Shown here one piece after another: positions 15,499-22,518 of a stretch of DNA of 37,452 nt. The stretch is from DASRCB01 sp035653295. GTDB lineage: Bacteria; Acidobacteriota; Terriglobia; Bryobacterales; Bryobacteraceae. The stretch spans positions 1 through 37,452 of the forward strand of contig DASRCB010000150.1 in the NCBI GenBank assembly GCA_035653295.1, given 5' to 3'. The position numbers and the translations under genes are program-made. The first letter of the stretch is position 1. The number at the start of each line of letters is the position of its first letter. The notes under the pieces are model-generated. The model was not told the DNA's origin. It worked only from the letters and a program-made list of their open reading frames with translations, and ran no database searches.

Positions 15499-16506
15499 AT
15501 GGCAATCAAAGTAGGTATAAACGGTTTCGGCCGTATTGGTAGAAATGTCGTTCGGGCTGGTCTTGGCAACTCTAATATCGAATTCGTCGCCGCCAACGAC
15601 CTGACCGATACGAAAACACTTGCGCATCTTCTGAAGTACGACTCCATCCTGGGCCCGCTGCACGAAGACGTGAAGGCGGAGGGCGATTCGATTTCGGTGG
15701 ACGGTCAGAAGATCAAAATCTTCGCCATCAAGGACCCGGCCGAACTGGACTGGAGTTCGCTGGGCGTGCAGGTGGTAATCGAATCGACCGGCAAGTTCAC
15801 CGACGCCGCGCAGGCCAGCAAGCATTTGAAGGGCTCGGTGAAGAAGGTGATCATCTCCGCGCCGGCCAAGAACGAGGACATCACCATCGTTCTGGGCGTG
15901 AACGACAAGGCGTACGATCCGAAGAAGCACAACATTATTTCGAACGCGTCGTGCACCACGAATTGTCTGGCGCCTGTGGTGAAGGTGCTGCAGGAGAAGT
16001 TCGGCATCGAGAAAGGCTCGATGACGACGATCCACAGCTACACCAACGACCAGAACGTGCTGGATTTCCCGCACAAGGATCTGCGGCGGGCCCGGGCGGC
16101 GGCGCTGAACATGATTCCGACGACGACGGGCGCGGCGAAGGCGATCGGGCTGGTGCTGCCGGAGCTGAAGGGCAAGCTGGACGGGTATGCGATGCGCGTG
16201 CCGACGCCGAACGTGTCGGTGGTGGACTTCGTGGCAGTGACGAAGAAGCCGACGACGACGGAAGAAGTAAACCAGGCGCTGAAGGCGGCGTCCGAGGGCG
16301 AACTGAAGGGGATTCTGGGGTATACGGAAGACCCGGTGGTATCGAGCGACATGATGCACAACTCGAACAGCTCCATCGTGGACGCGGGGATGACCAAGGT
16401 GTTGGACGGGAACCTGGTGAAGGTGATCTCCTGGTACGACAACGAGTGGGGCTATTCCAAGCGAGTTGTCGATCTGGTGGAGTTTCTGGCGAATAAAGGT
16501 CTTTAG
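15499..16506 (+). CDS. gap: Glyceraldehyde-3-phosphate dehydrogenase, type I
   Basis: This 335-residue cytosolic glycolytic enzyme oxidises glyceraldehyde 3-phosphate to 1,3-bisphosphoglycerate with NAD(P)+. The Rossmann start MAIKVGINGFGRIGRNVVRA, the active site SNASCTTNCLAPV (nucleophile C152) and H179 in TIHSYTNDQ are all present, as is the C-terminal SWYDNEWGYSKRVVDLVEF. The length is normal. The gene stands alone between repeat-rich spacers, with its own -10 box and a strong hairpin just after the stop codon. Codon choice shifts to G-ending codons relative to the C-ending bias of the genes before 13 kb. Confidence 0.98.
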   Translation: MAIKVGINGFGRIGRNVVRAGLGNSNIEFVAANDLTDTKTLAHLLKYDSILGPLHEDVKAEGDSISVDGQKIKIFAIKDPAELDWSSLGVQVVIESTGKFTDAAQASKHLKGSVKKVIISAPAKNEDITIVLGVNDKAYDPKKHNIISNASCTTNCLAPVVKVLQEKFGIEKGSMTTIHSYTNDQNVLDFPHKDLRRARAAALNMIPTTTGAAKAIGLVLPELKGKLDGYAMRVPTPNVSVVDFVAVTKKPTTTEEVNQALKAASEGELKGILGYTEDPVVSSDMMHNSNSSIVDAGMTKVLDGNLVKVISWYDNEWGYSKRVVDLVEFLANKGL

Positions 16507-16512
16507 TGGCTG

Positions 16513-16550
16513 CCGAGCCGCGCGCCGCTATGGCGGCGCGTGGGGCTCGG
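16513..16550 (+). terminator. Strong hairpin after GAPDH
   Basis: CCGAGCC (16513-16519) pairs with GGCTCGG (16544-16550). Inside it CGCGCCGC (16521-16528) pairs with GCGGCGCG (16533-16540), closing a tatg loop. It begins 6 nt after the GAPDH stop. No U-tract follows, so it may act as a transcript-end stabiliser or a non-canonical terminator rather than a classical intrinsic terminator. Confidence 0.6.
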
Positions 16551-16587
16551 AGGCATTCCATCCGCGGCTCATTCTGAGCCGAATTCT

Positions 16588-16618
16588 GCACGAACGAAGC
16601 TGGCGAAGTCGTTGATTC
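16588..16618. repeat. 31-bp direct repeat, copy A
   Basis: A 31-bp segment beginning GCACGAACGAAGCTGG and ending GTTGATTC recurs at 16694-16724 in the same orientation, with 27 of 31 positions identical by eye. The pair flanks REP-like copy 4, so the three form one composite intergenic unit. Confidence 0.7.
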
Positions 16619-16646
16619 CGAAGAAGGGGTCAGGGAACGGCGGTCA

Positions 16647-16686
16647 GGGAGCTGAGAGCACGCCGCGGCCTGAGAGGCCCCACCCC
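16647..16686 (+). repeat. REP-like palindromic repeat, copy 4
   Basis: GGGAGCTGAGAGCACGCCGC is followed by GGCCTGAGAGGCCCCACCCC. The module order is the same as copies 2 and 3, with a diverged first arm and a perfect GGCC-tgaga-GGCC second stem. On the minus strand it encodes the GPLRPRRALSS ending in one frame of the NALKHGL-type gene. Confidence 0.6.
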
Positions 16687-16693
16687 ATTTTTC

Positions 16694-16724
16694 GCACGAA
16701 CGAAGCTGGGGATTTGGTTGATTC
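16694..16724. repeat. 31-bp direct repeat, copy B
   Basis: This is the second copy of the unit at 16588-16618. Read on the minus strand, both copies encode SFVRA in the same relative frame, which links them to the recurring C-terminal peptide of the neighbouring gene. Confidence 0.7.
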
Positions 16725-17252
16725 GCAAGCCTGCTCCACATATCCGGGGATGAAGCGAAGAGGAAATTAAAGGCGCGGTCGACCGGGAGGTTCATGGCGC
16801 CTTCGTAGCGGCCCAGAGTGTCCCAGTAACTGGCGACCTCAGCGACGTTCAGTTCGCCGGCATTCACGCGATCCAGAAACCGCAGCGTGAGTTCCTGGAC
16901 GATGCGCCAGCGGGTGACGGCTGTGGCGATGATTTGGATCGCCGCCTTTTGGGCGTCCGTGGTCGGCTGAAAGTCGATGTTGAGGCCGGCGATGGCGTCC
17001 GGCGCGGGGGCAACCGGAGCTGCGGCGCGAAGTCCGTGCTTCAAGGCGTTGCGGCGGGAGATGGCTTTTCCGGCTGCGGTGCGGGGTCCGGTGGACCGGA
17101 GCGCGTTGCGGCGGCTGGCGGCGATTTGTGCTGCGGTGCGCATGGGATTCGTCGGAAGAGAGACCTCCCTTTCCTGGTCTCACATTAACGCGCGGGCTTT
17201 GGGTCAGACGGCGCGATGGGGTGTAAGCGGCTGAAAATGCGAAGAAGAAAAA

Positions 17253-17799
17253 GTCGTTTTCGCGGTCACTGACTGTGGGAGGCTCGAGTCGCGCGCGCAC
17301 GCTCATCAACAGACGGAATCGATCATGGATCCATTCGTAGTAGTACAGGCGGCACTCGGTTGACTGATCCGGGCAGCCATGGACCACGAGAAGCCGACTA
17401 TCCAGGCGGTAAACGAGAGGCTTGAAGCCGATGACGTTTGGGTCAGCGCCGTCCGGCATACCTGGCCGGTATGTCGTAAATCAGTGTCCTGAACGGACCC
17501 TCGTATACGGCGCCGGACTCGGCGTCAATCACGGCAACCTGGATGCAGGCGGACCCGCAACCCCAGTCGGCGAGGACGTAGTGCCCGGCGAAGTTCGGTC
17601 CGCGTGCGGCGGCATCACGAATATGCGTTCGGAATCGATTCGAGAACTCCGTGTTCAGCACCGGGTCGGCAGGGCGTCCATGAAAAGTCGGCTTGACCTG
17701 GTAATCCCCAAAGCTGGGGCGTTTATCGGCGGAGTTCTGGGGCAGGGCCTGCTCAAGGGTGACGACGGACGACAGCAGAAGGAGCGACCGCAAGTACAT
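17253..17799 (-). pseudogene. Secreted protein of unknown function, interrupted by a frameshift
   Basis: From the ATG at 17799 a signal peptide (MYLRSLLLLSSVVTLEQALP) leads into a small extracytoplasmic domain with RDAAARGPNFAGHYVLADWG and CGSACIQVAVIDAESGAVYE. This frame stops at 17443, after YDIPARYAGRR. The next frame, from about 17459, continues with PDGADPNVIGFKPLVYRLDS, RLLVVHGCPDQSTECRLYYY and EWIHDRFRLLM, which completes the fold I recall for acidobacterial and proteobacterial hypothetical proteins. Removing one G near 17458 would join ARY to PDGADPN. The 3' end is approximate because the second frame stays open into the next gene. This is either a recent pseudogene or an assembly error. 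Confidence 0.6.
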
Positions 17800-17927
17800 A
17801 GTGCGCACATTCCTTTTTATCCCCGTCCAATGGTGCGGAGCGCGCGGCGGTCCGGCCAGCTTACCACGCCGGGATGGAGCCATGGGTTGGCAAACGCAAT
17901 AGCAGACCAACCGTACGCGCGATCGAA

Positions 17928-17933
17928 TACGAT
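17928..17933 (+). promoter_or_regulatory. -10-like box before the Gfo/Idh/MocA gene
   Basis: TACGAT ends 6 nt before the GTG at 17940, with no ribosome-binding site between them. The spacing predicts a leaderless start. Confidence 0.35.
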
Positions 17934-17939
17934 AGCGGT

Positions 17940-18878
17940 GTGATTCGGACTTTACCTGGCATTGTCCTGCTTCTTGGGGCCGTCGCATTTGGGGCCGATC
18001 TGCGGCTCGGGATTATTGGGACGGATACCTCCCACGTGATCGAATTCACGAAGATGCTCAACGATTCCGCGTCACCGGACCACGTCGCGGGGGCGCGCGT
18101 CGTCGCAGCCTTCAAGGGCGGCAGCACGGCCATGCCGGAAAGCTACCGGCGCGTGGACAAGTTCGCCGACGAGCTGCGCTCGCGTTGGCAGGTGGAGTTC
18201 GTTCCCGATATCGGCGCGCTTTGTGGGCGGGTGGACGGGATCATGCTGGAGAGCGTGGATGGGCAACAGCATCTGGCGCAGGTGAAGGAGGCGGTGAAAT
18301 GCGGGAAGCCGATGTGGATCGACAAGCCGCTCGCTTCGACTCTGGCGGATGCACGGGAGATTGCCCGGATTGCGCGTGACGCGCACGTGCCCTGGTTCAG
18401 CGCATCGTCGCTTCGATTCAGCGACATCGCGGCAGCGGTGAAATCGGAGGACAACACGGGCGCAATTGCGTGGGGGCCGGGTTCGCTGGGAAGCAGTGGC
18501 CTCGATCTGGCCTGGTATGCGATTCACACGGTGGAACTGCTCTACGCGATTCTGGGGCCGGGATGTGAAGAGGTCACGCGCGTTCACACCGACGCCTCCG
18601 ACGTGATCGTGGGCCGTTGGCGTGGCGGACGAATCGGCGAGGTGCGCGCGATGCGGCCCGGGGATGGTTACGGCGCGCTGGCGTTCCGAGCGAAGGGCGT
18701 GGCCGCGTCACCTCCGAATGCCGAAGATGCCTATCGGCCGCTGGTGGTCCGGATCGTCCGCTTCTTCGAGACTGGCCGGCCGCCGGTTTCAAATGAAGAG
18801 ACGCTGGAGACGATGGAGTTCATGGATGCGGCGCAGCGCAGTATGGCCAGTGACGGCGCGCCGGTGAAGCTGCCATGA
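17940..18878 (+). CDS. Secreted Gfo/Idh/MocA-like oxidoreductase
   Basis: The product has 312 residues if the GTG at 17940 is used. That start leaves a hydrophobic leader (VIRTLPGIVLLLGAVAFGA) directly before the Rossmann strand LRLGIIGTDTSH. An ATG at 17874 would add 22 non-family residues before the leader. The nucleotide-binding domain spans about 20-140 and ends in the family's EKP-like motif, here WIDKPLAS, with the catalytic-type lysine. The remaining domain has DLAWYAIHTVELLYAILG, where the conserved histidine usually lies. Family members are NAD(P)-dependent sugar or polyol dehydrogenases. A leader peptide is seen in many environmental homologues and places this one outside the cytoplasm. 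The substrate is unknown. Confidence 0.82.
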   Translation: MIRTLPGIVLLLGAVAFGADLRLGIIGTDTSHVIEFTKMLNDSASPDHVAGARVVAAFKGGSTAMPESYRRVDKFADELRSRWQVEFVPDIGALCGRVDGIMLESVDGQQHLAQVKEAVKCGKPMWIDKPLASTLADAREIARIARDAHVPWFSASSLRFSDIAAAVKSEDNTGAIAWGPGSLGSSGLDLAWYAIHTVELLYAILGPGCEEVTRVHTDASDVIVGRWRGGRIGEVRAMRPGDGYGALAFRAKGVAASPPNAEDAYRPLVVRIVRFFETGRPPVSNEETLETMEFMDAAQRSMASDGAPVKLP

Positions 18879-18926
18879 GGGCGTTTACAGCAGCGCCGGG
18901 CATTGGATAATATCAGTTCGTTCCCG

Positions 18927-20435
18927 ATGCCCGCGCGCGCGACACTGCCCCGTATCTGCATCGCCATGGGCTTCTCCACGGTGGAGCAGCTGATGGCGCA
19001 CGCGCGGCGAGAAGTGCAGGAAGGGGAGTCGTTCTTCGAGTTCCGGCTGGATTATCTGCGGCAGCCGAGCCAGGCGTTCGCAGCCATGCGCGAGTTTCTG
19101 CAGGCGAATCCGCAGTGTACGGTGCTGGCCACCTGCCGCCGGCATCAGAACCATGGCAATTTTCAGGGCAGCATCGAAGAGCAACTGCGGATTCTGGATG
19201 GCGCGGTGGACCACGGGGCCAGAGCGGTGGATGTGGAGATTGAAAGCGCGGAGCAGCCCGGCGTCAGCCTCGAAGAGCTGCGGGCGCGGGTGTGGCTGAT
19301 CGTATCGTGGCACCACTTCGAGGCGACGCCGGCGCTGGCTCCGGTGATGAAGCGCATGACGCGTGTTCCGGCGGACGCATACAAGCTGGTCACGACGGCG
19401 CGCAAGCCGTCCGATATCGGCCGCGTGCTTGGGGTGGCGGGGAACGAGCACCATGCCGCCATGGTCGTGCTCACGATGGGCGAGATCGGTTTTCCGACGC
19501 GCGTGCTTTCGCCGCTGCGCGGGGGGCTGTACACCTATGCGGCGCCGAACTGTTCGGAAGGAACGGCGAGCGGCCAGGTGAGCGCGCGCCATCTGCGGCA
19601 CCTTTATCGCATCGACCGGCTGACGCGGGAGGCGCGGGTGTACGGAGTGATCGCCGATCCGGTGCGGCATTCGCTGTCGCCGGCGGTGCATAACCGCGCA
19701 TTTCAGACGCGGCGCATGGACGCGGTCTACCTGCCCTTTTTGGTGGAGCCGAAATCGCTGCGCGATTTTTTCGAATTCGCGAGTGAACTACCGGTGGCGG
19801 GATTCAGCGTGACCATTCCACACAAGCAGAAGGTGCTGCGGTATCTGGACGTTGTCGATCCCCTGGCGCGGCGCATCGGAGCGGTGAACACGGTGTGGCG
19901 CAAGGCGGGCAAGTGGCGTGGTACGAACACGGACGCGCACGGCGTCACGGGGCCGCTGAGCCGGCGTCTCCGGCTGTCGAAAGCGAGCGTGCTGCTGGTG
20001 GGCAATGGGGGCGCGGCCCGAGGCGCCGCCTTCGCGCTGCGCGACGCCGGAGCGCGGCTCTCCATCACCGGGCGCAATCCGGATCGTGTGCGCGCCCTGG
20101 CGCGTGTGTGCAACGCCGAGCCGCTGCCGCCGGATCGCGCCGAGGCGGGCGATTTCGACGCCCTCGTGCACGCCACGCCGCTGGGAATGCATCCCAGGGT
20201 GGAGGACTGCTTTTTCCGCGACCGGATTCCGGGCGGGATTGTTTTCGATATGGTCTACAATCCGCGCGAAACGACGCTGCTGAAACGGGCCGCGGAGCAG
20301 GGCGCGGAGACCATCGCCGGAAGCGAGATGTTTCTGGATCAGGCGGCGGCGCAGTTCGAGATCTGGACGGGCGAATCGGCGCCGCGAGCGGCCATGGAGA
20401 GGGCGCTCGGTGAGACGCTGGGGTGTGGGCACTGA
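18927..20435 (+). CDS. aroDE: Fused 3-dehydroquinate dehydratase / shikimate dehydrogenase
   Basis: This 502-residue cytosolic bifunctional enzyme covers steps 3 and 4 of the shikimate pathway. The type I dehydratase half (1-230) has H129 in VSWHHFEATP and the Schiff-base lysine K153 in AYKLVTTARK. The dehydrogenase half (239-500) has GVIADPVRHSLSPAVHN, K300 in VTIPHKQKVLR and D336 in NTDAHG, which form the shikimate-binding catalytic pair, then the nucleotide loop VGNGGAARGAAFAL. I chose the ATG at 18927; an in-frame TTG at 18905 region is less likely. A GATAAT box at 18906-18911 lies about 15 nt upstream. The order AroD-AroE is the one known from plants and some bacteria. Confidence 0.95.
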   Translation: MPARATLPRICIAMGFSTVEQLMAHARREVQEGESFFEFRLDYLRQPSQAFAAMREFLQANPQCTVLATCRRHQNHGNFQGSIEEQLRILDGAVDHGARAVDVEIESAEQPGVSLEELRARVWLIVSWHHFEATPALAPVMKRMTRVPADAYKLVTTARKPSDIGRVLGVAGNEHHAAMVVLTMGEIGFPTRVLSPLRGGLYTYAAPNCSEGTASGQVSARHLRHLYRIDRLTREARVYGVIADPVRHSLSPAVHNRAFQTRRMDAVYLPFLVEPKSLRDFFEFASELPVAGFSVTIPHKQKVLRYLDVVDPLARRIGAVNTVWRKAGKWRGTNTDAHGVTGPLSRRLRLSKASVLLVGNGGAARGAAFALRDAGARLSITGRNPDRVRALARVCNAEPLPPDRAEAGDFDALVHATPLGMHPRVEDCFFRDRIPGGIVFDMVYNPRETTLLKRAAEQGAETIAGSEMFLDQAAAQFEIWTGESAPRAAMERALGETLGCGH

Positions 20436-20442
20436 AGCGGGA

Positions 20443-20460
20443 GGCGGGCCGAGGGCCTGC
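20443..20460. repeat. REP-like fragment after aroDE
   Basis: GGCGGGCCGAGGGCCTGC is the second-stem core of the REP-like family (compare CAGGCCGAGGGCCTGC in copy 3). It lies 7 nt after the aroDE stop and before the convergent PHA-region gene, where its hairpin could help end transcripts from both sides. Confidence 0.45.
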
Positions 20461-20472
20461 ACCGGAAAGCCA

Positions 20473-20799
20473 TCATGAGCCGGAGGTCAGCATTTTTCGG
20501 GCTCCGGACTCGACCTGGGATTTGATTTTTTCCGCGGGGATGAACTTTTCCAGCATGCCCAGATCGGCTTCAATGACAATGTCGGCGTCGTTTACGGTGA
20601 TTGTGCCTTTAATCGGCGCGGTGAAGAAGCCCATTTTGCCGGTGAGAGCGAAATTCATGACGTTGCCGTTCCAGCTTTTCTGCTGGTCGCGGATTTCGAT
20701 GGGGCCGCCGGCCATGCCGTTGAGTAACTGATCGATGCCCCGGTCGACGCGGCGCATGGCTTCCTGCCGCCCTGTGTTATGCGAAACCGTGACTCTCAT
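20473..20799 (-). CDS. Polyhydroxyalkanoic acid system (PHA_gran_rgn-like) protein
   Basis: This 108-residue protein resembles the small polyhydroxyalkanoic-acid-system family. MRVTVSHNTGRQEAMRRVDR starts a helix, and beta-strands follow with SWNGNVMNFALTGKMGFF, KGTITVNDADIVIEADL and a helical end (MLEKFIPAEKIKSQVESGAR). In some proteobacteria members lie near PHA granule genes, but none is present here. The fold resembles a small START/SRPBCC-like or lipid-binding module, so the name should not be read as proof of PHA metabolism. It starts 8 nt after rmlC and probably shares that transcript. Confidence 0.75.
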   Translation of the reverse strand: MRVTVSHNTGRQEAMRRVDRGIDQLLNGMAGGPIEIRDQQKSWNGNVMNFALTGKMGFFTAPIKGTITVNDADIVIEADLGMLEKFIPAEKIKSQVESGARKMLTSGS

Positions 20800-20807
20800 G
20801 GCGCCTG

Positions 20808-21362
20808 CTATTTGTGCTGGGTTTCCCAGTCGTAATGAATGCCGGGGTGATCATAGGGGATGCGACCCTCGTCGGCCGGGTTGTAGTGGCGGTCGGTGAG
20901 GTAGACCAGCACGGCCGGTTCGTCGCCGATCACCTTGTAGCCGTGACCGACGCCCGGCGGCACCAGAACCTGCCACGGCCGCAACGTGCCGATATACAGT
21001 GTGTTCCTGCGGCCGAAACCCGGGGAATCGGGGCGCAGATCGACGAGCGCGACCTGCAGCATGCCCTTGACGACGGTCCAGAGGTCGTGCTGATGTTTGT
21101 GGAAGTGAAAGGCCTTTATCGTTCCAGGAAAGCTGACGGCGGCGGACGCCTGGGTGGTGTGCAGCGGAAAGTGGCTGGAAAGGCCGCTGCCCAGCCGCGA
21201 GAGTTCGAGAAACCAGCCGCGGTCATCGGGCCAAAGCGCTACCGGCTCAATACGGACGCCCTCGATGAGGTCGGGGGACGACGGAGAGGTGATGAGCTTG
21301 CCGATGCCGTGTTCGCACCGGGGCATATCGATGGCCACGGGCGCGGACTGGACCGCGCTCAC
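20808..21362 (-). CDS. rmlC: dTDP-4-dehydrorhamnose 3,5-epimerase family protein
   Basis: This 184-residue cupin-fold sugar-nucleotide epimerase belongs to dTDP-L-rhamnose-type synthesis. I placed the start at the GTG at 21362, whose GTGA overlaps the rmlA stop; the frame is open further upstream but lies inside rmlA. LWPDDRGWFLELSRLG is the family N-terminal motif. The usual RGLHFQ is replaced here by KAFHFHKHQHDLW, and PPGVGHGYKVIGDEPAVLVY and YNPADEGRIPYDHPGIHYDW match the C-terminal half. The modified histidine motif suggests a divergent member, perhaps acting on another dTDP-hexose. rmlB and rmlD are not in the window. Confidence 0.85.
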   Translation of the reverse strand: MSAVQSAPVAIDMPRCEHGIGKLITSPSSPDLIEGVRIEPVALWPDDRGWFLELSRLGSGLSSHFPLHTTQASAAVSFPGTIKAFHFHKHQHDLWTVVKGMLQVALVDLRPDSPGFGRRNTLYIGTLRPWQVLVPPGVGHGYKVIGDEPAVLVYLTDRHYNPADEGRIPYDHPGIHYDWETQHK

Positions 21363-22096
21363 TCGTTCACCGCCGCGAGTTTTCGGCTCTCGGCCACGAG
21401 GTTGCTGGCGCGAAGCAGGGACTCGAAGGTGCCGGCGTCGGTCCACCAGCCGTCCAGATGGGCGAAGGTCATCGAGCCCTCGCGGATATAGGCGTTATTC
21501 ACGTCTGTGATCTCCAGTTCGCCGCGATGCGAGGGCACGAGCGTGCGCACCTTATCGAACACCGTTTCGTCGTACATATAAATGCCGATGACGGCGTAAT
21601 CGGATTTCGGATGTTTCGGTTTCTCTTCGATGCCGACGATACGGCTGCCTTCGATCTCGGCCACGCCGAAGCGCTCGGCGTCGGTCACCTTCTTCAGCAG
21701 GATTTTGGCGCCGGATGGTTGTGCGCGGAAGGCGTCCACGGCGGCGCGGATACTGCCCTCGATGATGTTGTCGCCGAGAATCACGCAGATCTTCTGGCCG
21801 TCGGCGAAGTGCTCGGCGAGGCCAAGAGCCTCGGCGATGCCGCCCTCGCCCTCCTGATAGGTGAAATCCAGGTGCTTCAGCCCGAACTCCCGGCCATTGG
21901 CGAGGAGGCGCAGAAAATCGCCGGCGTTGCGGCCTCCGGTGACCACCAGAATGTCGCGAATACCCGCATCCACCAGGGTCTGGATGGGATAGTAGATCAT
22001 CGGCTTATCGTAAACCGGGAGCAGGTGTTTATTCGTGATTTTGGTCAGGGGAAAGAGGCGGCTGCCTGTTCCACCGGCCAGGACAACACCTTTCAT
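21359..22096 (-). CDS. rmlA: Glucose-1-phosphate thymidylyltransferase (short form)
   Basis: This 245-residue nucleotidyltransferase makes dTDP-glucose from dTTP and glucose 1-phosphate. The N-terminal signature KGVVLAGGTGSRLFPLT, then KHLLPVYDKPMIYYPI, the metal motif ILGDNIIEGS and the product-site segment GVAEIEGSRIVGIEEKPKHP are all clear. TDVNNAYIREGSMTF follows near residue 205. It is about 45 residues shorter than the E. coli enzyme and lacks the C-terminal extension, as many environmental homologues do. A GAGG sequence lies about 9 nt before the ATG. It heads a rmlA-rmlC-PHA-region cluster. Confidence 0.93.
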   Translation of the reverse strand: MKGVVLAGGTGSRLFPLTKITNKHLLPVYDKPMIYYPIQTLVDAGIRDILVVTGGRNAGDFLRLLANGREFGLKHLDFTYQEGEGGIAEALGLAEHFADGQKICVILGDNIIEGSIRAAVDAFRAQPSGAKILLKKVTDAERFGVAEIEGSRIVGIEEKPKHPKSDYAVIGIYMYDETVFDKVRTLVPSHRGELEITDVNNAYIREGSMTFAHLDGWWTDAGTFESLLRASNLVAESRKLAAVNE

Positions 22097-22157
22097 AGCA
22101 GTAGCCTCGGCAAGCTAATACATGATAACTCGCGGCCCGGCTGCGCGCGCCTGGGCG

Positions 22158-22163
22158 TACACT
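22158..22163 (+). promoter_or_regulatory. -10-like box before the cupin gene
   Basis: TACACT ends 7 nt before the ATG at 22171, the distance expected if transcription starts at the A of the start codon. No -35 match is evident in the GC-rich upstream sequence. Confidence 0.4.
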
Positions 22164-22170
22164 GTTGAAG

Positions 22171-22518
22171 ATGCCGCTGACGGACTGGAACGCGATTCCC
22201 GAGGAAACCCTGAACCCCCTGTTTACGCGGCGCATGATCCACACCAAGCATCTGACCATTGCCCGGCTACGGCTGAAGGCCGGCTGCGTGGTGCCCGAGC
22301 ATGCGCATCATAACGAGCAGGTTTCGACCATGGAGCAGGGACGGCTGCGCTTCGTCATCGATGGTGTGGAGCAGATTGTCGGCCCGGGGCAGAGCATCGT
22401 CATTCCGCCGAACGTGCGGCACAGCGCCGAGGCGCTGGACGACTGCGTTGCCGTGGACATCTTTTCGCCGCCGCGCGAGGACTGGATTCGCGGCGACGAC
22501 GCCTACCTGCGTAAATAG
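22171..22518 (+). CDS. Small single-domain cupin protein
   Basis: This 115-residue protein has one cupin domain. The first cupin motif reads GCVVPEHAHHNEQVSTMEQG, with the metal-ligand histidines and glutamate. The second is GQSIVIPPNVRHSAEALDD, with the fourth ligand histidine. Single-domain cupins of this size are often metal-dependent isomerases, dioxygenase-like enzymes or sensors (compare the KdgF/pectin-degradation type). The ending VDIFSPPREDWI is common in that group. The exact role is not inferable. The gene is divergent from rmlA, and its last 16 nt overlap the end of the convergent neighbour. Confidence 0.88.
   Translation: MPLTDWNAIPEETLNPLFTRRMIHTKHLTIARLRLKAGCVVPEHAHHNEQVSTMEQGRLRFVIDGVEQIVGPGQSIVIPPNVRHSAEALDDCVAVDIFSPPREDWIRGDDAYLRK

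Larger units (their letters stand above)
16630..17143 (-). pseudogene. NALKHGL-type small protein with shifted, repeat-derived C-terminus
   Basis: From the ATG at 17143 the first 140 or so residues are protein-like. MRTAAQIAASRRNALRSTGP is followed by KAISRRNALKHGLRA, a signature I associate with hypothetical proteins abundant in acidobacteria, then a helical region (TRWRIVQELTLRFLDRVNAG). Past about 16720 the frame enters the intergenic repeats and stays open antisense through GAPDH to 15935, which is not credible. The next frame reads SFVRAKNGVGPLRPRRALSS and stops at 16630-16632, an ending I recall for this family. A one-base indel near 16725 would restore it. Function is unknown. I give the frame-corrected span. 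Confidence 0.5.

Noticed and set aside
15935..16629. Continuation of the NALKHGL-type frame antisense through GAPDH
   Set aside because: The sequence becomes Ser/Pro/Arg-rich low complexity and overlaps most of a housekeeping gene. The protein-like part ends in the repeat region.
16507..16760. Insertion-sequence remnant suggested by the 31-bp direct repeats
   Set aside because: No terminal inverted repeats, target duplication or transposase fragment are visible. The repeats are better explained as part of the composite intergenic element.
17422..17943. 173-codon plus-strand frame opposite the frameshifted secreted protein
   Set aside because: The minus strand has a signal peptide and coherent domain-like sequence in two consecutive frames; the plus-strand frame has no recognisable features.
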